A DNA stretch of 64,000 bases from positions 206,958,243-207,022,242 of the forward strand of contig NC_053037.3 in NCBI RefSeq assembly GCF_002575655.3, written 5' to 3'. The position numbers and the translations under genes are program-made. The stretch comes from Aegilops tauschii subsp. strangulata (Eukaryota > Streptophyta > Magnoliopsida > Poales > Poaceae). Shown one piece after another: positions 56,596 to 64,000 of this stretch (positions within the stretch are counted from its first letter, which is position 1; the number at the start of each line of letters is the position of its first letter). The notes below the pieces were generated by a model, which saw only the letters and a program-made list of their open reading frames with translations, was not told the DNA's origin and did no database searches.

Positions 56596-58735
56596 CCACT
56601 ACTTGAGCTGGCGGTGAGAGGTATGCAGCTAGGCGCCACCGTCGATGCACATGGCCTCTGTGGCCTTCTGGAACTCTTGCTCGCCGGACTCGTCGTCCTC
56701 GTCATGATCATCGTCTTCTTGCTTCTTGTCACGGCCCCGGGCGGGCCTCTCTTGCTGGTTGTCCTTGTCGCAGCAGCCTCCTTGGCCGCCACGCTTCTTC
56801 GGATCCCTCGGCACCGTCCTGGCCCTTCTCCTTATCCCGCCTCTCATACTCGGCCTTTTGCTTTTCAGCAAGCAGCTCGACTTGCCGGCAGTTCTGGAGG
56901 TCGTGGCCTTTGGTGCGGTGGATCTTGCAGTACTGCTTGCCGGAGCCCCCTGGCTTGTCGGCAGTTGCTAAGGCCCGGCAGGCGATGCACCCCGCAATCT
57001 CCTTGCCGGGGTCGTCTGCCTTGACCTTCTTGGCAGCGCCGGTGTCGTCAGACCCTTCAACGGCAAGCACGGCCTTGCCCTTGCGTTTCCTGTTGCGACG
57101 CCGGCCCTTCTTCGTCGGGGCGGCGGTGTCTTCATTAGTAGAGTCGGTTTCCGCGCCGGCGTCCTCGCCGGGGTACTTCCTTCCCTCTTCAGCCCGGGCG
57201 CACCTGTCGGCCAGAACGTAGAGTTCGGCCACATCCTTAACCTTCATCATCGCCAGCTGTTCGCGCATCTTGCGGTTGCGCATGTTCTGATGGAACGCGC
57301 TGATCACAGCGGCGGGATGAACGTCGGGGCTGTTGTACTGCACTCGGCTGAATCTCTGGATGTACTTGTGCAGTGTTTCCCCTTCCTTCTGGGGAATGAT
57401 ATGCAGATCACTGGCCTGGCCATGAGCTTGGTGGCCCCTAGTGAAGGAGCCAACAAACTCATGGCACAGATCCGACCAAGAAGAAATGGAATCCGCCGGC
57501 AAGTGCATCAACGAAGACATAACATTGGGCTTCAGCGCCAACGGGAAGTAATTGGCAAGCACCTTGTCGTCGCGAGCACCGGCAGCCTGCATCGCGATGG
57601 TGTAGATGATGAGGAACTCGGATGGATGGGTCTTGCCAGTATACTTCTTGCTGACGTCGGGCTTGAACGTGCGGTGGGACGGCCACTGGAACTGCCGCAG
57701 CTCACGGGTAAAGGCTGGGCAGCCCACCTCGTAAGGTAGGCCGCCGGAGCCCCCCGGTGCTGGGTGGTCCATAGCGGGTCCCGCCCGCTTGTTCGACTGG
57801 TGGCGTGTATCACGCCGGTGCTCGATAGTGGTTCGAGCATCTTCGTGAGCTCGTTCTCGAAGAACTTGGCGCTGGTCGCGGCGGGTCTGCGGGTCGGACG
57901 ACGCTATGGAGATGTTATCACAAGCGTCGTCATGACGGGCCGACGCCCGCGGCGGCTGGCGAGGAGGAGGAGAGTGCACCGTAACCACAGCACCCCCGGT
58001 CCTCCCAGCGTTGGCATGTGGTGGCTCGGTGGGGCGCGGCCCAAGGGTCCCGCCAGTCGCGGATCATCTTTGTTGGCGACGGTGACGAGGCTCCCGATGG
58101 TGGCCCTCCACTCGTCGAGCTTCTGCGCCGCAGGAGGGAAGTCGAGGAGCAGCTGCGCGCGCGCCAAAGCTTCTGCTGGCGTGGGTGGCGGCGACAGCTG
58201 CGTGGACCGTGGCGTGCTTAGACTTCTAACCACGTTAGAAGGAGCTCTATCACGACCCAGCGCTGCGTGCCATTTTCGCCAGCACTTCGGCGGGCATGCT
58301 GAACTCCTTTGTCCCGCGGACGATGCATAGGGCACTTCCCACTGCGGTGTCCGGGGTCTTCAGCGCGGTGACGCTGCTCGTTGCGCGCAGCCTGGGAAGA
58401 GCGCGCTGTGGGCGCCGGGCGTGGGCGTCCTGGAGGTTGCTGCACCGCCCGGGGGTGGCGCAACGACACTCCTGGAGGGCCCCGCGCCGCCTGCTGGGGG
58501 CCCAGCTCCGTCTTTGGATCTGGCGACGTGCGGCCGGTCGTCTGGCACGCGCACGACGCCGCTCGCCAGGCTCTGACTACCAGGGCGATGCTGGTGCTCG
58601 CGAACCGCGGCCCGGGTCCTATCCGCGACCGGCCCGCTACTCGTCCGCACTGGCACGGGACGTTCGGCTCACAACGAGCCAATCGCTGTGGCCATCTTCT
58701 TCTTGGGATCCATGGCGATGAAGAAACACGAGGCT
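56596..58735 (-). pseudogene. gag: Gag of the nested TAT element, broken
   Basis: The probable start is MDPKKKMATA near 58710, soon stopped. Gag-like coding continues in different frames (QKLDEWRATIGSLVTVANKD near 58110) and then in an open frame 57988-56729. This last holds TRELRQFQWPSHRTFKPDV, YTGKTHPSEFLIIYTIAMQA, SWSDLCHEFVGSFTRGH, EGETLHKYIQRFSRV, a Lys/Arg-rich block and a zinc-knuckle-like YCKIHRTKGHDLQNC. At least two frameshifts and one stop are present. Gag would package the RNA. Confidence 0.85.
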
Positions 58736-58768
58736 AACTACTAGACCAGATTCTCACAATTGCGCCCG

Positions 58769-58783
58769 CTACCTGGCACGCCA
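58769..58783 (-). promoter_or_regulatory. Primer binding site of the nested TAT element
   Basis: The minus strand reads TGGCGTGCCAGGTAG, 4 bases from the 5' LTR. It differs by one base from the site at 336-350. Confidence 0.7.
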
Positions 58784-58787
58784 AAAA

Positions 58788-59974
58788 TGTTGGTGTGGAA
58801 CGACACCTATGGGATCACAAGAATCCCTACTACGGTTGCTGGGGCACAGGGTTGCGAGAAGAGCAGGATTAGTAATCAGCACAAGGATCGTTTACCCAGG
58901 TTCGGGCCGCGAGGATGCGTAAAACCCTAGTCCTGCTTTGGTGGATGTATTGAGTGTTCTTGAGCTCTCGAACTAGCTACGGTGGCTGTGCTCTTTCAGA
59001 GAGCCGAATCCCTCTCCAGTATGCCATGGGCCTCCTTTTATAGTCGAAAGGGGCTGCCACAGTGTCACACAGGACGTGGAAAGGTGTACAGTGCTATGAG
59101 CTTATCGCTCGTATTACAGGACAAGACGCATTTAATGCGCCGCTGAGGTGTCCCCCTGGCTTTATCGGGGACGGGAGCGAGGCCCGTCCCGTCCGTCGCC
59201 GCTCCTCCTTGCTTCGACACGCGCCCTGGCCAGCGATGCGTGTGGCGCCATCTAGGCAGGCAGGCAGCTGAGGTGGCGCGGTGCTGGGGTCTTCACGAAG
59301 ATCTGCATGACTCCACGCAGGCGCCTGCTGAGTTGGCCTGTAAACTGCATGTTGCCACGCAGGTGCCTGCCCAGCTGGTTTGGGCTAGCAGCTCCATGCG
59401 AACGGCGGTGGAGATTTGGTTGGTGCGGGCCTGGCAGTGGCCCTGCTGGCGTCCTCGGTGAGAGCCTTGCCGGGTGGCCCGGCAAGGGTCTTGCCGTGGC
59501 GCGCTGTCGTCCCCGGCAAGGATCTTGCCGGGGGTCTCGTGGCTCTCCTTGGCAAGGATCTTGCCGAGGACCGTTGTCTTTTAATCCTCATCTGATCTTG
59601 AATGTCCCTTGTCTTCACAAAGATCTGCATGCCACCATGGAGGTGCCTCCCGAGCCCTAGTTCCAATGTGGTTGGTTGAGTTGGAACCCGTGGGCTCGAG
59701 GGTGGCTCACTCCGCTGGTGTGGGCGAGCCGCCCCGGCAAGGGTCTTGCCCGGGCCGCTGAGGCTGCCCCCGGCAAGGATCTTGCCGGGGGAACCTGCTT
59801 CGCCTCTCTGCTTCTTTGTGTTCTTGGCCTTGGTGTTGCTTTGGCTATCTTGGGCTTCGGTTTTACCTTCGTTCACCTCCCCTGTTCTGCTTGGTGTGGC
59901 CGCAGGCGCGGCTCCGACTGTCCGTGCACAGGTAAAGGGGTACAAAGGTGCGCCCCCTCTTTTGTACACCGACA
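58788..59974 (-). mobile_element. 5' LTR of the nested TAT element
   Basis: A 1187-bp partner of 44518-45703. The first bases are TGTTGG instead of TGTCGG. The TATA box is intact (minus CTATAAAAGG at 59043..59034). TGCATG boxes lie at 59304 and 59626, and CCGGCAAG/CTTGCCGG palindromes between 59465 and 59790. Confidence 0.93.
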
Positions 59975-62970
59975 GATAGCGTCAAGACGGGGGCATGCAT
60001 TGACCAGCCGCTTCACGAGCCCGAAGTAGCTGCTGGGTATAGCTTCTGCAGGCCACAGCTGGATTATCAAATCCTTCATGGCTACTTCAGCCACCGTATG
60101 CAGTTCGACCAGCTGTTTTAGCTGGTCGCTAAAGGGCACCGGATGTTCTGGCTCAAGGTATTGCGACCAGAACAGCTTCTCCGTTGAGCCCCCCTCTTCG
60201 GCTCGGAAGAATTCCGCAGCGTCAGAAACACTGCGCGGCAAATCCACAAACGCTCCTGGAGAACTCCAAATCCGGGTTAGGAAGAGGTACCTCTTCTTCA
60301 CATATTTGCTCTGCATAATGAAGGCCTTACCCGCCGCAATCTTCTTGGCCTCCTGAATCTCCTGGAGAGCGCCCTGGGCTTCAACCCGGGCATCTTGTGT
60401 GCTTTGGTGAGCCTTGGTGAGTTCGGTCTCTTGAATCGCAATATCGCGCTCCAAGGACTCACATTTCTTCACGGCATACTGGAGCTCTTGCTGGAACTCA
60501 CCGACCCTGGCCTCGTGCTTTTTGCGGGTGGCTTGTTCCTTGGCACCTCTCTCCTTGGCTTCGGCAAGCGACTTTTTAAGGGCCTCAACCTCGGTTGCCG
60601 CTCCTACAAATATCAGGGCACTATAGTCAACACAAATCATTTATTCTTTCTAATACACAGAAGGTCATTGCATACCTTGTTTGTCTTCTAGCTGCTTTCT
60701 CACGCGACCGAGCTCTTCCTCGGCCCGCTCCAGACTCTACTTCAGTCCGGAAACCTCAGCAGTATGAGAGGTCGCAGCCAGTAACGACGCCTGCTTATTC
60801 ACATTGACTCATCTGGTTAATCTCCTGCGAAACTTGTTTGGTCCTCTTTCTGGCTGTTCTTTTCGAAAACCGGACAGTGTCTCAGGGGCTACTGTCTATA
60901 CTGTGACATTATTTTTACATAATTGCGTTGCTTACCTCAAAGCCTGTTAGAAGGCTTGTGCAGGCTTCGGTCAGTCCGCTCTTCGCGGACTGAATCCTCT
61001 CAACCACCGTACCCATAAGGGTACGGTGTTCCTCAACAATGCAAGCACTTCGGAGCGCTTCCATTAGAGTTTCCGGCGCCTCTGGCTGGACAGAGGTCAC
61101 CCACAGAATAGGCGCACATCCTCCTTTCGAAGGAGGTTGCTTGTCGGGTTCCGGTGCCGCACAGGCCTCCGGGACTGTATTCGGGTGGAGTCCGAACTGA
61201 ATGTGGCCCCCATCGCCAGTCTCCATGGGGATTTGCTCCCCCATGTGTTCGGCGGCCGAGGTTTCACCCTCTGGCTCCGCCCTGGTGGCGTCCTGCGTCT
61301 CCCCCTGGCCTGGGATCCTTCGGGACAACACCTCGGTGTCATCCATGGCCCTGGGAGAGGACGCCGCCAGAAGGGACCCACTGTCCATCACCTTCGGGTC
61401 CAACAAATTCCCCGAAGATGAGGATCGCTCGAGGTCGGAATGGGCCGGACTGCAAGTGCATGACTCAACACGTTAAAACTATGAACTGAATAGGCTGAAT
61501 ACATATATGTGTTAGGGTCTTTGAGTACTCACGATTCGGGCCGGGGCTTATCTCGGGGGCGCAGCTCTGGGCTGCTAGCGATGTCCCACGCGGAGTTACC
61601 CGTGCGGGAGAGCTTCCCTTTCTTGGACGCATATACCTCCAGATTTGTGGAGGCCGCCCCCTTCTTGGTTCCCCCCTTAGGGGGGAGTTGCTTTCTTCCT
61701 CGTCCTCGTCGTCGTCTTCGGCGGCGGAGGAGTAAGTCTCGGTGTCTTCGGACGTCACGTCCGAAGCGCCCTTGCGGCGGAGGCTACTTCTGCCCCTCTT
61801 GGTCTTCTTCTTGGCCTTCTTCTCCGGCGCCTGGTAAGGCACCGGGACCAGCATCTTCGTCAGAAGCCGGATGGCTGGTTCCTCGGGCAGCGGAGCCGGA
61901 CACCGTATCCGCTCCGCCTTCTTTGTCCAGCTCTGAAAAAATAAATAGTGAGGTTTAGGTATCTTCTCTGAATAAGCAAGTAAAGGATACACCTTGAAAC
62001 GCGAAAGACTTACCGCACTGGCGGGATGGGCCAGGGGGTGGCCCACGGTCCTCGGTCGTCTCCGGCCGCGTCTTGTTGCCCTTAATTAGCACCTTCCAGA
62101 TGTCTTCGTGCGTAGTTCCGAAGAACCGTTGCAAGGTCTGGTGCTCGGCCGGATTGAACTCCCATAAATGGCAAGTCCGGATCTGGCATGGAAGGATCCG
62201 GCGAACTAGCATCACCTGGATCACATTGACGAGCTTGATGTTCTTGTCCACCATGCTCTGGATGCGCGTTTGCAGCGCTGTCAGCTCGTCCGACGAAGAC
62301 CAATTTAGGCCCTTCTCTAGCCAGGAGGTGAGCCGCATTGGGGCTCCAGACTTGAATTTGGGAGCCGCGGCCCAGGTGGCGTCGCAGGGCTCTGTGACAT
62401 AGAACCACAGTTGCTGCCACCCTTTGACGGTCTCCACAAAGGTACCTTTGGGCCATGTGACATTGGGTATCTTGCTCACCATGGCACCTCCGCACTATGC
62501 GGGTTGGCCGTCCACCACCTTCGGCTTCACGTTGAAGATCTTAAGCCACAGTCCGAAGTGGGGTGGAATGCGGAGGAAGGCCTCGCACACGGCAATAAAT
62601 GCCGAGATGTTGAGGAAAGAGTTTGGGGCTAGATCATGGAAATCTAGCCCGTAATAGAACATGAGTCCGCGGACGAAAGGGTGGAGAGGAAATCCTAGCC
62701 CGCGGACGAAGTGGGGAATGAACACCACCCTATCATTGGGCTTTGGGGTAGGGACGATCTGCCCCTTGGTCGGAAGCCGGTGGGCGATTTCTTTGGCCAG
62801 GTACCCGGCCTCCAAAGACGGAGGAGGCCATCCACTTGCCTTGCGCTCCAGATCCGGACATGGTCGAGTGCTTTCTTGGGGCGGAAAGGATGACGACTTG
62901 GGCGTTGGAGCTCGAGAATGGGAGGGCAGAGAGAGAGAAGGCGTGGGTGAAATAAAGGAATCCTTATCTC

Positions 62971-62980
62971 CTTATAAAGG
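62971..62980 (-). promoter_or_regulatory. TATA box of the antisense Transposase_28 gene
   Basis: The minus strand reads CCTTTATAAG about 110 bases before the ATG at 62861. The B3-like gene of the nested element has the similar CTTTATAAGG ahead of its own start. Confidence 0.55.
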
Positions 62981-63407
62981 CAGTGAATATCAAGCGCCTC
63001 CCCACTCGCCTTAAAACTCGCCTGTTCCCAAGGGCTGTGCAGACAGCACGGTTGGATTACCCACGCCTGTATTGATGAGAATCCCGTAATGAGGGGACAC
63101 GATCTCTGCTGCGACAAGACGTGCCACTAGAACCCGCATCTTGAAATGTGAAGCGGTAGGCCAAAAAACGGTTCAAAATAATAACCAGGCAGGGACGTGA
63201 TATCACGCTACAAAAAGTTGTTAGCGGATTGGACTCGTGAAATATTATACTCTCTGCGGTGGTGTGTGGTACTTGTTTTGCAGAGCCGGACACGTTCGTT
63301 GTGTTGGAAGACTGTGTTGGAGTATTCGGAGAAGGAACCCGCCTTGCAATGCCGAAGACAATCTGTGCGCCGGACACCTCGTCATTGAAGCCTGGTTTAG
63401 GGGCTAC

Positions 63408-63857
63408 TGAGGGAGTCCTGGATTAAGGGGCCCTCGGGCGTCCGGACTATGGTACATGGACAGGACTGATGGGATGTGAAGATACAAGACCGAAGACCCT
63501 CTCCCGTGTCCAGATGGGACTCTCCTTGGCGTGGAAGGCAAGCTTGGCGCCCTGATATGAAGATTCCTTTCTTTGTAACCGACTTTGTACAACCCTAGTC
63601 CCCTCCAATGTCTATATAAACCGGAGAGCTTAGTCCGTAGAGGCAATGATAATCATAGTCATGCAGGCTAGACTTTTAGGGTTTTAGCCATTACGATCTC
63701 GAGGTAGATCAACTCTTGTAATACTCATATTCATCAAGATCAATCAAGCAGGAAGTAGGGTATTACCTCCATAGAGAGGGCCCGAACCTGGGTAAACATC
63801 GTGTCCCCCGTCTCCTGTTACCATCAACCTTAGACGCACAGTTCGGGACCCCCTACC
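63408..63857 (+). mobile_element. 3' LTR of the gag-protease element, incomplete
   Basis: It starts TGAGGGAGTCC after GGTTTAGGGGCTAC, a likely polypurine tract, and matches 39311-39787 to GGACCCCCTACC. The last 28 or so bases (to CACCGACA) are missing. The TATA palindrome is damaged on the left arm (CCTCCAATG instead of CCTCCGGTG). Confidence 0.9.
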
Positions 63858-64000
63858 AGGCCCTGATTCCCCTCTGTTCTGCTACGCGCTTCCGATCTCT
63901 ACTCGCCCCCAGCCGCCTGCCTCGCCGGCGACTTGCCGTCCCTGGACGGCATGACTCTAGGAGGAGACGCCGGACTAACAGGAGGTCAGCAGCCTCTTGG
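63858..64000. other. Unassigned sequence after the truncated LTR
   Basis: GC-rich sequence beginning AGGCCCTGATTCC that is not found elsewhere in the window and does not match the left flank of the 39311 element. It could be another element's interior joined by deletion, or an insertion into the LTR. Confidence 0.4.

Larger units (their letters stand above)
44518..59974 (-). mobile_element. Nested TAT-clade LTR retrotransposon with antisense B3-like gene
   Basis: A 15.5-kb element with LTRs of 1186 and 1187 bp and the duplication GATAG (44513-44517, 59975-59979). From its 5' end on the minus strand: primer site, gag, protease, RT, RNase H, a second RNase H, integrase, then a long 3' region that holds a B3-like gene on the opposite strand. 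The tandem RNase H domains, the DYTDINKACRKDPFPLPRID box and the Asp-Gly-Gly protease place it in the TAT (Retand) group. A 4.1-kb solo LTR (51561-55648) interrupts it before RT. Several nonsense codons make it non-autonomous. Confidence 0.93.
44336..62861 (-). pseudogene. Antisense Transposase_28 gene, five exons, split by nested element
   Basis: On the minus strand, opposite to gag. Start: ATG at 62861 (MSGSGAQGKWMASS). Exons as I read them: 62861-61993, 61932-61533, 61449-60936, 60790-60676, 60603-59975, continuing at 44512-44336 beyond the nested element. Junctions are GT-AG. The N-terminal domain has GFPLHPFVRGLMFYYGLDFH and AFIAVCEAFL, matching what I recall of Pfam 'putative gypsy type transposon' (Transposase_28). 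A basic/acidic linker (KKAKKKTKRG, then an Asp/Glu run) and a coiled-coil-like part (EVEALKKSLAEAKERG) follow; the end is DNVLEGSRIVAE. Lesions: a frameshift near codon 15, a stop after VDGQPA (near 62496), a stop in exon 4 and the nested insertion. Function unknown. Confidence 0.75.
39311..63857 (+). mobile_element. TAT-like, gag-protease-only Gypsy element (hosts a nested element)
   Basis: It is bounded by short LTRs at 39311-39787 and 63408-63857. After removing the nested insertion (44518-59974) it is about 9.1 kb. Order: 5' LTR, gag, protease, about 1.1 kb without coding, an antisense five-exon Transposase_28 gene, 3' LTR. There is no RT, RNase H or integrase and no trace of them, so it depends on enzymes made by another element. 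The gag and protease resemble those of TAT-type Gypsy elements. The 3' LTR ends early, so no right target duplication is visible. Confidence 0.85.

Noticed and set aside
57764..58737. Plus-strand open frames of 118-188 codons opposite gag of the TAT element
   Set aside because: They are antisense shadows of the GC-rich gag leader; the minus strand has the gag motifs.
44518..59974. The B3-like gene as a captured host gene fragment with introns
   Set aside because: The frame is intronless, has its own start and stop and lies wholly inside the element; I see no host flanks, so cargo of the element is the simpler reading.

Overview
The window is repeat-rich intergenic DNA from a grass of the wheat tribe (Triticeae). 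This rests on three things: nested LTR retrotransposons with LTRs of 3.5 to 4.2 kb, an LTR family that starts TGAGGGAGTCC and that I recall as abundant in wheat-type genomes, and a Stowaway MITE. I see no rRNA, tRNA, CRISPR array or intact, recognisable host gene.

Layout. (1) 1-1535: the 5' end of a minus-strand TAT-type Ty3/Gypsy element that runs off the left edge. (2) 1541-2428: a foldback tandem repeat, interrupted at 2429. (3) 2429-27315: a plus-strand, Tekay-like element with 4.2-kb LTRs and a short decayed interior, flanked by the 5-bp duplication CACAT. A second, minus-strand Tekay/chromovirus element (7189-20207, duplication CCCTA) sits inside it, with gag, protease, RT, RNase H, integrase, a chromodomain and an extra reading frame upstream of gag. 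(4) 27316-39310: low-copy-looking DNA with a MITE, a 349-bp tandem duplication, a duplicated block, a Pro/Ala-rich pseudogene split by a solo LTR, a GA-rich tandem array, a gene-like region with repeated 30-nt mini-exons and a hAT deletion derivative. (5) 39311-63857: a plus-strand TAT-like element that carries only gag and protease, plus a five-exon antisense gene of the 'putative gypsy type transposon' family (Transposase_28). Inside its last exon sits a complete minus-strand TAT element (44518-59974, duplication GATAG). That element carries its own antisense gene, encoding a B3-type DNA-binding protein with an RG-rich N terminus and an acidic tail; its pol is split by a 4.1-kb solo LTR (51561-55648, duplication TTCTG). 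(6) 63858-64000: unassigned sequence after an abruptly ended LTR.

The most interesting theme is cargo. Three different retrotransposons each carry an extra protein gene outside gag-pol: a sense frame before gag in the Tekay element, and two antisense genes with their own TATA boxes near the 3' LTR of the two TAT-type elements. The B3-like gene (46305-46961) is still open over 218 codons, with a TATA box and a good start context, while gag and pol of its host element are broken. Its LTRs hold repeated TGCATG motifs, the class of site bound by some plant B3 domains, so self-recognition of the LTR is a testable idea.

Nearly all retroelement polyproteins here carry nonsense changes or frameshifts, so I call them pseudogenes. 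LTR ends and target-site duplications were read directly; family names and functions come from remembered motifs without any search.
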